From Perognathus longimembris pacificus (taxonomy: Eukaryota > Chordata > Mammalia > Rodentia > Heteromyidae): 64,000 bases of DNA. How positions within the stretch are numbered: position 1 is the first letter of the stretch; each line of letters begins with the position of its first letter. This document shows, one piece after another, positions 34,737-45,832 of this stretch. The notes under the pieces are model-generated. The model was not told where the DNA came from, ran no database searches, and saw nothing but the letters and a program-made list of their open reading frames with translations. The DNA lies in NCBI RefSeq assembly GCF_023159225.1, contig NC_063166.1, positions 40,968,149 to 41,032,148 on the forward strand, in the 5' to 3' direction. Made by a program: the position numbers and the translations under genes.

Positions 34737-35438
34737 GTAGCACTTTTTATTTTATTGTTTTTGTGTGGTAAATATACGAAGGGGTTACAGGTACATGAAT
34801 CAGGTACAACCAGTACAATTCTTTTTGAACCATTTTCCCCCTTCTGTTACTCTCACCTAATCTTTCCATCCCATCCACACCCATAAGACATCCAGTTCAT
34901 TTCTGCATACTGTTGGGTGAGTGTCACTCTTGTATTTGTTCATTCTTGTTCCACCTTTTGGGTGTCATTCTTTATCCTCCCAAATACAAAGAAGGTAATA
35001 TGCAGTACAAAAGAAAAAAAAACAGCAACAATGCCAACTAAAGAGTATCTCTTGTTGCCTTTTTCTGTAGTTCATTTCATAGAATATTATTTTATATGAT
35101 CACCTGTCCATAGCTATTGAGCCTTTGCCCACTACATCTATGTTTAGCCTCCTTTGGACTCTGTATATTAATGACTAGGGTCCTATATAATTTATCATGT
35201 CCCAGTTTTATTTATTTGTTTTGGTAATCAAATGTGTTTACTTGTATATTTATAGGCACCTTTTAGTTACCAAAAAATGAGATATGCAGCCTATGTTTTT
35301 GTTGTAGCTTACTTTCCTTAATATAATACTTTGCAAATCTTTCCATTTCCTTACAAATGCTACAATATCATTCTTTATGATGGATGAGTAGAATTCCATT
35401 CTATCAGATCTATCTATTGATCGATCAATCGATCTGTC

Positions 35439-35482
<44 letters not shown>

Positions 35483-37134
35483 CTCACATATTCTTTACCC
35501 ATTTTTCCACTGAGGGGCATTTAGGTTGATTCCATATCTTCGCTATGGTAAATAATGCTGCAGTAAACATGGTTGTGCTGGTGGCTTTCATCTGTCCTGG
35601 TTTGTGATCCATTAGATAAATGCCTAGGAGTACAATTTCTGGGTCATAGGGAAGCTCTATGTTTATTCTTTTAAGGAATCACCATCCTTCTTTCCAAGTT
35701 TACATTCCCCCCACCAATGTGATAGGGTTCCCTTTGGCCACATCCCTACCAGCATTTGTTACTGTTAGTTTCCCTAATAATGGCCATTCTAACTGGAGTG
35801 AGGTGAAATCTCAATATTGTTTTTATTTGCATTTCTTTTATGGCCAGAGATGTTGAGCACTTCTTCATATTTCTATTAGCCATTCTTTTTTAATCTTCTG
35901 AGAAATCTCTCTTTAAGTCTTTAACCATTTATTGATTGGGTTGTTATATTTTTGAGGGGTTTTTGGGTGAGGGTAGGTTAATATTTTGAGCTCTAAGTAG
36001 ATTTTGGATATGAAGCCCTTATCTGATTTATATCTAGTGAAATCCAGGCCATTTCTCTATATAATAAAGGTTGTACATGACAAACCTACAGCCGGCATTA
36101 TACTTAATGGGACAAGTTAAAACCATTCTCCCTAAAATCAGTAACAAGACAAGGATGCCCACCCTCTACTTCTCTTAAACATAGTGCTGGAAATCCTAGC
36201 AAGAGCAATAAGGCAAGAGAAACACCTAAATGGGATCAAAATAGGGGAAGAAGAAGTAAAGCTATCCCTCCACCAACATGATCCTGTATTAATGAGCCCT
36301 ATAGATTCCACACTCAAGCTACTTGAGTTGATTTGAAACTTTGGCAAAGTAGCAGTTATGAAATCAACCCACAAAAATCAGTAGCCTTCTTGTATGCCAA
36401 CACTGAGAAGCATGATGCTGGAATCAGTAAGCAATTCCATTTGTGAAAGCCTAAACAATACTTAGGAATTCACTTAACCAAAGATATGAAGGATCTCAAC
36501 CGTGAAAACTTTAAAACTCTGAAAAAAGAAATTGAAGCAGACCTAAGGAAATGGTAAAACATCCCATTCTCCTGGCTGGGAAGAATTAACATAGCAAAGA
36601 TGGTAATTCTGCCCAGAGCAATATACACATTCAAAGCACTACCCATCAAAATCCCAACAACTTTCTTCAAACAAGCAGAGAAATCAATCCAAAAATGTAT
36701 ATGGAATAATGAAAGACCCAGAACAGCAAAAACAATCCTTAGCAGGAAGAACAGTGCTGGAGGAATATCTAGACCAAACTTCAAGCTTTATTACAAAGTC
36801 ATAAAAATAAAAACAGCTTGGTACTGACACAAGAATAGGCCTGAGGACCAATGGATCTGCATAGAAGACCCAGAAATAAGCTCACAAACATAAAGCCACC
36901 TAATATTTCATAAGGGACCCTAAAACACAGGTTGGAAAACAGACAGCCTCTTCAACAAAAAGTGATGGCAAAATTGCACGAAGCCAAACTTCCTAAAACA
37001 AATACAGAATCACAGCAAAATGAAGAAAGGCTGTTTGCATGGGACTATATCAAATGGAAAAGTCTCTGCCTAGCAAAGGATATAGATAGCAAGATAAATA
37101 GAAAATTCACAGAATGGAAGAAATGTAGCATTTA
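34737..37134 (-). mobile_element. LINE-1 with classic 5' inversion
   Basis: The antisense 3' half (34747 to about 36043) carries the 3' UTR, a CTAT/GATC microsatellite (35400-35484) and the ORF2 C-terminus. At about 36044 the orientation switches to sense, and 36044-37124 is the inverted RT and downstream part of ORF2 ([23 protein letters not shown]). The sense part ends at the same place in ORF2 where the antisense part begins, so almost nothing is lost. GTAGCA(C/T)TT at 34737 and 37125 is the probable TSD. Confidence 0.85.
35400..35484. repeat. CTAT/GATC microsatellite within the L1
   Basis: CGAT and GATC units are followed by about 14 CTAT units inside the antisense L1 3' region. Confidence 0.93.
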
Positions 37135-37138
37135 AAAC

Positions 37139-37361
37139 TGGTATTTTGGGCTGGGGATATAGCCTAGTGGCAAGAGTGCTTGCCTCGGATACACGAGGCC
37201 CTAGGTTCGATTCCCCAGCACCACATATACAGAAAAACGGCCAGAAGCGGCGCTGTGGCTCAAGTGGCAGAGTGCTAGCCTTGAGCGGGAAGAAGCCAGG
37301 GACAGTGCTCAGGCCCTGAGTCCAAGGCCCAGGACTGGCCAAAAAAAAAAAATGGTATTTT
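37139..37361 (+). mobile_element. IDL-Geo type SINE at the edge of the inverted L1
   Basis: The SINE (37148-37352) runs from GGGCTGGGGATATAGCC to CCCAGGACTGGCC plus a 12-A tail. TGGTATTTT at 37139-37147 is repeated at 37353-37361. It landed a few bases beyond the right TSD of the L1 at 34737-37134. Confidence 0.93.
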
Positions 37362-38340
37362 AGTCCTACTTTGGATGTAGCCTCTTCCTACTCCCAATAA
37401 ATTTTACATATAGAAGTAATAATGAATCTTTAAACTTTCAAGTCTGATCATGTCAGCATCTGCTTACCAGCCCTCTGATGTGGCCTGAGTTTTGTCCATT
37501 GCTGGCCTCTGAAGCATCAATGCCAGCATCATTCTCCTTCCTGTCCTTGGACTTCCTGCATCGTGACCAGAGCACATATTGCCCTTGTCTGGCTTTCTCT
37601 CTCTGACCATTTCCCTGCCTTCTGCCCACTCAGCATTTGATGTTGACTAGAGCATATCTCTTCAAAGAGTCCTTCCCTGACCTCTATCCAGCTCTTTTGC
37701 ACATATCTTCCTACACACAATATAAACATTTTATCTTTTTCCAATAAAATCGAGCAAAATTGCATTGAATTTGTTATTTACTTTCTATCTTCCTTCACTG
37801 TATTGCATGTCTGTTTGTTTTCTTAACTGTTTGTTTTCTCAACTCTCACCTTTCTCTGTTGGAAGGATGGAGGAATAGGTAGCTGGTGGTAGATTTTATA
37901 ATTTGAGCATGCATTTATTAGTCACATTCCTCTACTAAAACTTAGGTCTCTATGCCCTAAATCATGTATTTCCTAGTTTCAGAGAGTGGTAAGTGTATTG
38001 GAAAAGAAAACATATGATTTTTTTTAATGACTAAGTAATGAAAAGAGAATGTGAGTCTTCTTTTTTGTGAGAAGGCAGAGAACTGGCTTGGAAAGAATTT
38101 AACTCTCTGTGAATCTTTCCTTTTAAATGCTAAGGAGCAGGATATCACATGATTAAACTCATTTGATGGGATAAAGAAAACAATTTTAGCTCTATCATAT
38201 GTATATAGATCTATCCACATTCCTCCTTTATTATACTTAACATTTATTCCAAATTTTCTCAAATAATTGTACCAATTTAACTAACAAGATCACTCACAAT
38301 GTCAACTGTGCCCAAGGCTGTTTCTCCTGTTTATTGTATG
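37362..38340. other. Unique intron
   Basis: No recognisable repeat or exon was found in about 1 kb. Confidence 0.55.
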
Positions 38341-38354
38341 GGTGTATGGGTGGT

Positions 38355-38607
38355 GGGGGGAGGTCCTGAGTTCAGGACTCAGGACCTAGTTCAGGACTCA
38401 GGACCTGGGCCCTATTCATGAACTTCTTTTGCTCATGACCTAAGACTTGAGCCATAAGTCCACTTCCAGCTTTGTGGTGATTAGTTATAGATAAGACTTT
38501 CTCAAACTTTCCTGGTTGATGACTTTGAATCATAATCCTCATTTCCCATCTTCCTGAGTTGCTAGGATTACAGGAGTGAGCTACCAGAACCTGGCTGGTT
38601 CCTCCTG
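38355..38607 (-). mobile_element. B1-dID type SINE with internal 19-bp tandem duplication
   Basis: Antisense order: GGTCCTGAGTTCAGGACTC, CCTAAGACTTGAGCCATAAG, GATTAGTTATAGATAAGAC and TGAGTTGCTAGGATTACAGG. A perfect 19-bp unit is repeated at 38369-38387 and 38388-38406. Confidence 0.75.
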
Positions 38608-38754
38608 TCTGTCTCATGTATACTTCCCCTTCAGAGTTACTCAATAGAGAAGTTGATGTGAGTCCAGATGGTCTTGATTATCCCAGAGATAATCAAATAA
38701 TCAAATGGGGGAAGCTCCTACAATGCATGGAGATGTTGTGGAACCTTGCTTCTT

Positions 38755-38840
38755 TAAGTTCCAGATTTGCAACATCAACATCACCTGAGAACATTTTGAA
38801 ATACAAATTTGCTACCACTGATCTATTAATCAGAAGGCAC
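38755..38840 (+). mobile_element. MER5A-type fragment
   Basis: GATTTGCAACATCAACATCACC, GAGAACATTTTGAAATACAAAT and CTATTAATCAGAAG follow MER5A in order. Confidence 0.7.
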
Positions 38841-39587
38841 AGTCAGAGAGAAAACAATGTGTGGATTTTATTCACCAATATTTGAGATGCCTCTATAGCT
38901 CTCTCTGTTCCTCGAGGAATTAAGATTGGTTCTCCATGTGTGTAGAAACTTAGACTTCTGGGCCCAGGTTCAATCTGCTTTGGTAGGTCTGTGATAGAAC
39001 TCAGTCACTGCCTCTACCAAGCTCGGTTCCTGGCTAGTACTGCTGATGTGCAAACACAGAGATTGCTGCTGCTCCATTGTCTTCTATTTTTTTTTCAGAT
39101 GTAGCCAGTTCCTGTTGATGCTTCTATCACACTTCATATCAGGCTTTTGGAAGAGACCACTAATCCATCTCCCCTCCTGCTTTCAGGGTGGAGACCATGG
39201 CTTATTCTTCATCTCTCTTTCAGCACCTACAATTCTGTCTCACCCAGAGCAGATCTGCAGTGCACATTTGATGACTACAGAAATCCCTCTGTTTTTATGT
39301 TTTAAAAATATTTTTGTTTCCATTATAGCCACATGCAGAGAGATAGTATTTATGGTAATGATAATCCAATGCCAAGGCAGAGAGTGCTGGATGGGAATAC
39401 TAGAGTGAAATACAGTAGTATCAGCTAATTCAATTCATAAACTCTTTCTTCCTCTAACCATTCACAGTACTACCACTGTGATGAAAGGAATGTGCTATTC
39501 CAATTGGAAAAAAAATGTAGTCTATAACTGTATTTAGTAAATTGCACATTCTCAAAAATTGATGACAATCTCAATTTATAAAAGCAT
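38841..39587. other. Unique intron
   Basis: A T-run lies at about 39089. Nothing recognisable was seen otherwise. Confidence 0.55.
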
Positions 39588-39812
39588 AATGAGACAGTGG
39601 TTCCTAACCATAATCCCAGATACTCAGGAGACCTCTATCTGAAGATCATGATTTGAAGCCAGCCCGAGAGAATGTTCAGGAGATGCTTACCTCTAATTAG
39701 CAAAAAGCCAGAAGTGGAACTGTGGCTCAAGGTATAGAGTGCCAGCCTTGAGCAGAAAAGCCAACTAGAGTATGAGACCCTGAATTCATGACAATACTGC
39801 CACCTACCCCCC
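39588..39812 (+). mobile_element. B1-dID type SINE
   Basis: GTGGTTCCTAACCATAATCCC, GATACTCAGGAGACC, CTTACCTCTAATTAGC, CAGAAGTGGAACTGTGGCTC and GACCCTGAATTCATGAC appear in sense order. Confidence 0.8.
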
Positions 39813-40249
39813 ACGCCCCACCAAGAACTATTCTTTTAGAGGCTTACTTTTGAATATTACTATTGGCTATTTTAACCACCCAATGGTTCTTAATGTGCAA
39901 GAGATGTTAAAATGTTTTTGACTAGAAAGACATTCCCCCATTATTTTTTAACTTCCAAGCTACACATTAATCTTCTTTGATAACCCTCTCTTCAAAGTAA
40001 AGAAGTACCTTTATTTTATATTTAAAACACCAGAATATCAAAGCATTCATTTGGATGCCAGTAGGGTACACAGACAGCACAATTAAAGAGTTTCCTGAGT
40101 TCCAGAATCTCTATACTGTCTGAAATTACAGAATTTTGCATTACATTTTTATGTTTTCTTTTATCTTTTTCACTCTCTAGTACCTTAAAACAACTTGGTA
40201 AGTTCCACCACCCTCCAGGCAGCATTTTTACAGCCAAGTTATAAACCTC
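39813..40249. other. Unique intron
   Basis: Nothing recognisable was seen. Confidence 0.5.
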
Positions 40250-40790
40250 TAAAAACAGAAGTTTATGGTGGGAATGCTAACAGTTGGACTCAGTCCTGCT
40301 GAACTAGGGGTGTGGGCAGACTACATTGCCTAAGAGTGGGAGTATCAAGACATAAATCAGCACATCTAGAGAGACATGGTGATGTATTCATGCTATCCAT
40401 TCCCTATTTCCAGAATTGTGAGACCATTTGTCCAGGAAAGAAAATCACATGGCAAAGGTGTTAGAAGAGGCTGGTGAAGAGTGACCCACAGTGGTGACGG
40501 CATGGGGTGGGGAGGGGGCATCCACAGTTCGCTAGCATCTGGGAACACAGATCCTCTTTAAGAGACACGTTTACTGTACCCTGGGGAGCTAAAAAGCAGG
40601 AGAGACTACTGAACACAGAGACCTTTGTGGTGTGTGGCATTTTTGCTTCTCTTTAGTAGTCTTAATTTGATTCTCATGCAGCTTTGTCTGAGTGACTGTG
40701 AACACATGGACAACGTGTCCTGGTGCCTCCTTCCACCATGAATGAGCATGTTCTCCAAATAAACCATTCTGTTTTGTCTTCCTTTATACT
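40250..40790 (+). repeat. Possible old LTR-type repeat
   Basis: The less AT-rich block ends with ATGTTCTCCAAATAAACC, a polyadenylation-signal arrangement like that near the 3' end of many MaLR/ERVL LTRs. I cannot name a family or find the ends. It could also be unique sequence. Confidence 0.25.
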
Positions 40791-41093
40791 AATTTAAGAA
40801 AATAAGGCTGCAATAGGCAAATACTAGCCTGATTATTAAAGACAGTATCCATAAAGGTTTAAATTTAGTTTTAAATGTTCTACTAATAATTCTGGACATC
40901 ATTAGCATTTTATTAATTTGGTATTACGACCTGATACTGCTTGTGCTTTGTCTCCTCTCACTTCATGAAAGCGTAAGAGAAATGGTTCAGAAAAGAACAC
41001 CATAGAACAAAATATAAAAAGATTTTAAAATATTATCAAGGAAACAGCAATTGTTTGCCTTTTAGACAAATATATGACACTTTAAAATGACCA
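40791..41093. other. Unique AT-rich intron
   Basis: Nothing recognisable was seen. Confidence 0.5.
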
Positions 41094-41565
41094 ACAAATC
41101 AGGTGTTGATGGCTCATGTCTGTACTCCTAGCTGTTCAGGAGGCTGCAATCTGAAAATTGTGGTTCAACACTAGTCAGCTCAATAAAGGCCTTGAAATTC
41201 TTTGTTTGTTTGTTTGTTTTTGTTTGTTTGTTTTTGTTTTTGCCAGTCCTGGGCCTTGGACTCAGGGCCTGAGCACTGTCCCTGGCTTCTTCTTGCTCAA
41301 GGCTAGCACTCTGCCATTTGAGCCGCAGCGCCACTTCTGGCCATTTTCTGTATATGTGGTGCTGGGGAATCGAACCGAGGGCTTCATGTATACAAGGCAA
41401 GCTCTCTTGCCACTAGGCCATATCCCCAGCCCCAGGCCTTGAAATTCTTATCTCCAATTAACCAGATAAAGTAGTGGAGTTCCAACCTTGAACAAAAAAG
41501 CTAGGAACTACCCCAACCCCTGAATTCAAGCTCTAATATTGGTATAAAAATAATCAAAGCTAGCA
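41094..41565 (+). mobile_element. B1-dID type SINE split by a younger SINE
   Basis: The left part (41094-41202: AGGTGTTGATGGCTCATG, CTCCTAGCTGTTCAGGAGGC) and the right part (41450-41565: ATCTCCAATTAACC, CTTGAACAAAAAAGC, CCCTGAATTCAAGCTC) form one sense element. It is interrupted by the IDL-Geo at 41203-41433. Confidence 0.8.
41187..41449 (-). mobile_element. IDL-Geo type SINE nested in a B1-dID
   Basis: Antisense element 41203-41433 with a TTTG-rich tail, ending CATATCCCCAGCCCC. AGGCCTTGAAATTCTT (16 bp) at 41187-41202 is duplicated exactly at 41434-41449. Confidence 0.94.
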
Positions 41566-41693
41566 AATTATTTTATTTTTCTGAATTTCGAAATGTTACA
41601 TAAGAGGTTACAATGTAACATGTCCATCTAATTGTCCAGTGCTTCTTGATCAGTCACCCTGTATTTTTAACTGTTTGAAATTCCTGTGTTAAA

Positions 41694-41930
41694 AGTTCTT
41701 TCCTGGGGCTAGGATTGTAGCTTTAGCTTAGCAGTAGAGTGCTTGCCTAGCATGCACAAAGCCCTGGGTTCGATTCCGCAGCACCACATGAGCAGAAAAA
41801 GCTGGAAGTGGGTTGTGGCTCAAGTGGCAGAGTGCTAGCCTTGAGTAAAAAGAAGCCAGAGACAGTGTTCAGGTCCTGAGTCCAAGCCCCAGGAATGGCG
41901 GAAACAAACAAACAAGAAACAGTTCTTCCC
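41694..41930 (+). mobile_element. IDL-Geo type SINE, older subtype
   Basis: The left half (GGGGCTAGGATTGTAGC, AGCAGTAGAGTGCTTGCC, GGGTTCGATTCC) is closer to the generic ID element and carries an extra TTTAGC stretch. The right half (GTGGCTCAAGTGGCAGAG to CAGGAATGGC) is typical. The imperfect TSD is AGTTCTTTCC (41694) / AGTTCTTCCC (41921). Confidence 0.88.
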
Positions 41931-42574
41931 TTTACTTTGCCAGTTCTTTTACCATTACTCTCTAAAATCTATGGAACCAAGAAATCAAATGTGAGTAGAA
42001 GAAATCTCACAGGGGTAGATTCAGCTATATTTGCCCAGAAACAGGTTACTGTTGTGTGTGTGGAGACTGAAAAAGAATGTGGCTTTCTTTCATTTCCTTT
42101 GATAATTTTAATTCCTCTTTTATTGTCAACAAATGTGGTTCACTGACCAGGACTCTCCTGGTGCCCTATTCATCTTTATAATCTTTGTTTCTGTTTTGTG
42201 TGTTTCTCCTTATCATTTCTGTTGGTAATTTCTTCTTCTTTCTTTTCTTTCCCCTTTACCTGTTTGTCTAGTTTCACCATTACAAAGTCATGACCACAAC
42301 TAGAAGACTCAGAATGTTGTCTTATTTTGTATATATGCGAAGCACTGGGATTTAAAACCAAATAACCAATGAACCAATTAACTAATTGTTAAACCAATTA
42401 ACAAATATGTTATATTGAACCAAATGATTTGGTATCTGAAATGTTCAGGATTTACATTTTGCTGTATATAAACCATTAGAAATGCCTGGAGAAGGGGATA
42501 CCACAATATTTGTTTTTTATTCATATAAAATAGACTACTATAAATATCTACATTCAAAAATTGGTGTGATGGTA
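41931..42574. other. Unique intron
   Basis: No recognisable element was seen. T/C-rich sequence lies near 42220-42250. Confidence 0.5.
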
Positions 42575-42579
42575 AGACA

Positions 42580-42826
42580 TCAGTTTTTGTGTGTGTCCCA
42601 ATATTGGATCTTGAAATTAGGGCCAGGGTGTTGTTCCTTACCATTTTTTCTCAAGCCTGGTGCTCTAACACTTGAGCCATACCTCTATTTACAGCTTTTC
42701 ACTTTTTAATTGCAGGTGAATCCAGTTCAAAGTCAGTCCTTAGGCTGGCTTTGAATTTCGGTCTTTAGATCTCAGCCACTTGAGTAGCTAGGATTGCATG
42801 AATGAACCTCCAGCACCCTGCTGAGA
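42580..42826 (-). mobile_element. B1-dID type SINE
   Basis: Antisense order: CTCAAGCCTGGTGCTC, TAACACTTGAGCCATACC, TTTAATTGCAGGTGAA, TTAGATCTCAGCCACTTGAG and TAGCTAGGATTGCATG. Confidence 0.78.
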
Positions 42827-42829
42827 GAA

Positions 42830-44210
42830 ACTTCTAAGGAATTATTTACTTATATGAAAGTGAATTTGTTGAACTGAATAATTCTGAAAAATTTGGCCAC
42901 TCAACATACACAAGGCCTGTATGATTTCTTTGTTCCAGGTGACATTGTTCAAAAAAAGATATGTACTTGGATTTCTTTGTCCCATACCTGCTGTAAGCCT
43001 AAAGCATGACAAAGTCATTTGTAGATTCCAGAGGTTATGGTGAGTTCAGGTAAACATCTGCTACTTTACTGGCTAGTAGAGATTAAAGACTTAGAAAGAC
43101 AGTCCATTACCTTTTATTCAGTATTTGTTCTATACTTTCAGATTTTAGTGAATTGGATTAATCTGTTTATTTTCCATGTATCTATGCTCATGACCATAGC
43201 TCTTCAGGTCAGAAATAATGTAGCCTGTATCTTAGTTCTGTACCTCTTATTCAGATTTTTGGTCCAGTTACTAAAATGCACAAAATCGTTTCCTGTGATA
43301 TAAAGTGTATTTTCTCATTTAATTCTCTAATATAAATCTTACTAAATGGCATTACTGTTCTAGATGAAATAACATAGAGGCATATACAAAAAAAAAGCAT
43401 CTGTTCCCATGAGCTGAGATTGTATTGAGCTATAGAGATGAAAAGAAACATTGAGCAAAAATATATGATAGTCAAATACCAAGTAATATCAAATACTTAG
43501 TGTTACAAAACCAAAAGAAAATGTAGGTGTATTATAGACTCTATGGAACCTTGGCTTGAGGACAAGAGAGGCATCCAAATATGGGGTATTCAAATTGAGA
43601 TGCAAAGGGCCAAAGGGAATTCTCCATGGGGATCTCTCAGGTGTGGAGGGAAGACAGTAATCTTAGGAAGAGGAAGACGAGGTAAAAACAAAAAACAAAA
43701 AACAAAAAACCTCAATCGGGTCAAATTTTGCATGTGTGAAAGATAGAAAACTAACTTTTGGATCATAGAGGAAGAGAATGAGGTATTTTAGATAATATAC
43801 CAAAGACTAAAATATGAGGTACAACTCAGTTTCATTAAAAGTCTCCTGAAAGTCTGAAAGTAAGTATTTTAAAATAATTGACTCAACACATTCCAGGGAT
43901 ATTTGATGTCAGGGCACTTCTATGTTAATACTGTTAGATCAACAGTAGCTAATTTTCTCTGCATTTCCATTTTTATGTGTAATTTTATATTATTTCTTTA
44001 ACAAAAACTCTTTTTCAGAAACATAGATTTGTGGCTAAACATTTGTGGCTAAATATATGATTATAGTATTGGGCCTCTCCTTGTCAATGATGACAGTCAG
44101 GTAATCTAAGTGAGAGGATTAGTTTTCAGATTGTGTAAAAGAAAAAAAAAAAGCAAAGGACAATGACAAAGGACTTACCTAATTCCTCAAAAAGCACAGC
44201 CTCTGTGATT
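42830..44210. other. Unique intron
   Basis: An A-rich AAAAAC tract lies at 43686-43710. Nothing else was recognised in 1.4 kb. Confidence 0.55.
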
Positions 44211-44211
44211 G

Positions 44212-44465
44212 CTGTCTGTGTGTGTGTGTGTGTATACGCGCTAGTACAGTGGCTTGAACTCAGAGCCTGGGTATTATCCCTTAACTTTTTCACTCAAGGC
44301 TAGTGTCTTACTACTTGAGTCATAGCTCCACTTTAGGCTTTTCTGTTAATTGGAGAGAAGAGTCTTAACAGATTTTCCCAACTGGGCTGACTTTGAACTG
44401 TGATCCACAGATCTCAGCCTCCTGGATAGGTAGCATTTCCAGCATGGGCCAATAGCACCTAGTTT
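44212..44465 (-). mobile_element. B1-dID type SINE with TG-repeat tail
   Basis: A TG tract (44215-44235) occupies the tail position. It is followed in antisense by GGCTTGAACTCAGAGCCTGG, CTACTTGAGTCATAGCTCC, GTTAATTGGAGAGAAG and GATCTCAGCCTCCTGG. Confidence 0.82.
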
Positions 44466-44834
44466 GCAATTACTTTTTATTCATCTTTCATTAATAATGA
44501 ACCCATCTGGACACTGGAGGAAGTTCACCTGGAGATGCCCCTTCCAGGTGATTTAGCTCAAGGTTAGAAGGAGGAGGATCTACACAAGTTTGGGCAGAGT
44601 TGAGATGGCAGGGCAAAGACTTCCTCATTTTTTAAGAAAAATCAGAAAGTCGTATTTCATGTGAAGGTTCCCAAGTTTTCAACACTGACAGGAATTTTAA
44701 GTTTTCCAGAAAGGCTTTGCTATTTAAAAGCAAACAAACAAACACAACAAAACCACACTATTGTTCTTATTTGGCTTCCAGTTTGAGATATCTGACCTGT
44801 GTATATTCTCCTGTATATATCCAGTATAGCGATT

Positions 44835-44945
44835 TTCAGATTTGGCAGCACACTGGATTCACTTGGCTAGGTTTGAAATTTTTATGCCTAGGCCTCAAGC
44901 CAAAATAATTAAGAATCCCCTGAGGTAGGCCCAGACATTGGAATT
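44835..44945 (-). mobile_element. MER5A-type fragment
   Basis: CACACTGGATTCACTTGGC, TATGCCTAGGCCTCAAGCC, AAGAATCCCCTGAGGTAGG and CCCAGACATTGG match the MER5A body in order. Confidence 0.72.
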
Positions 44946-44984
44946 GATAAAAAATAACTCTCTACTAGTATCAGTGTCTCCGTG

Positions 44985-45128
44985 CCACCCCACCCCTCCC
45001 CCTCTCCCCACCCCTCCCCCCACCCCACCCTCCCTCTCCCCCACCCCTCCCCCACCCCATCTTCCCTCTCCCCCACCCCTCCCCCTCCCCCAGCCTTCCC
45101 CCCCTTGACACCACCCCTCCCCCACCAC
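44985..45128. repeat. C-rich low-complexity tract (G-rich on the - strand)
   Basis: About 140 bp consist of CCCCACCCCTCC-like units with more than twenty runs of three or more C. On the - strand these are G-runs with short loops. Confidence 0.95.
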
Positions 45129-45365
45129 CCTTTGGTACCAACATTGTGACTTAAATTCAGGGGGCCTGGTGCCTCTTAGGTTTTATGCTCAAGGCTAGGG
45201 ATTTGCCACTTGAGCTACATTCTCCACTCTGAACATTTTGGACAGTTAATTAGAGCTAAGTGTCTCACAGACTTTCCTGTCCCAGCTGGCTTTGAAACAG
45301 AATCCTCACATCTCAGCATCCTGAGTAGCTAGAATTATAGGTGTGAGCACACTAGCACCTGGATA
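45129..45365 (-). mobile_element. B1-dID type SINE with C-rich tract at its tail
   Basis: Antisense order: TTGGTACCAACATTGTGAC, CTCAAGGCTAGGGATTTGCC, TTAATTAGAGCTAAGTGTC and CATCCTGAGTAGCTAGAATTA. The C-rich tract at 44985-45128 lies at the 3' (tail) side. Confidence 0.8.
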
Positions 45366-45392
45366 TACAGTGATATAAATAGATCGGTGGAT

Positions 45393-45393
45393 G

Positions 45394-45436
<43 letters not shown>

Positions 45437-45437
45437 T
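45393..45437. repeat. GATA microsatellite
   Basis: About 11 GATA units, with a few variant units on either side. Confidence 0.95.
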
Positions 45438-45499
45438 AATAGATAGATCTTTGCAATCAGGTTACATTTACAAAAGAAAATACACATTTCTTATATACC

Positions 45500-45735
45500 A
45501 CACATCTAGGTTTAAGTCTGTAATCCTAGCTACTTGGGAAGCTGAGATCTGAAGATCAAATTTTAAAATCAGCCTAGGCTGAAAAAAATCAGCCAGATTC
45601 TTATCACCAATTAACCAGAAAAAGACAGAAGTGAGGTTATGGCTCAAATGGTAAAGCATTAACCTTGAGTGAAAAAAAACAAAAACAAGTGAGAGAGTAA
45701 GGCCCTGGAGTTCAGTCCCAGTACAGGCAAAAAAC
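45500..45735 (+). mobile_element. B1-dID type SINE
   Basis: GTCTGTAATCCTAGCTACTTGG, TCAGCCTAGGCTGAA, TCACCAATTAACCAG, GAGGTTATGGCTCAAATGG and GGCCCTGGAGTTCAGTCCC appear in sense order. Confidence 0.82.
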
Positions 45736-45832
45736 AAAAAGAAAGAAAGAAAAAGGAAAGAAGGAAGGATGGACAAAAGGAAGGAAGGGAAGGAAGAAAG
45801 AGAAAGAGGGAGGGAGAGAGAGAGGGAGGGTG
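45736..45832. repeat. Purine (GAAA/GGAA/GAGG) tract on a SINE tail
   Basis: The tract continues directly from the A-rich tail of the SINE at 45500-45735. Confidence 0.92.

Noticed and set aside
35400..35484. Regularly repeated units that could suggest an array such as CRISPR.
   Set aside because: These are 4-base CTAT units without spacers, inside an L1; no repeat-spacer structure exists anywhere in the window.
44895..45128. A glycine-rich frame on the - strand.
   Set aside because: It is the C-rich low-complexity tract read on the opposite strand.
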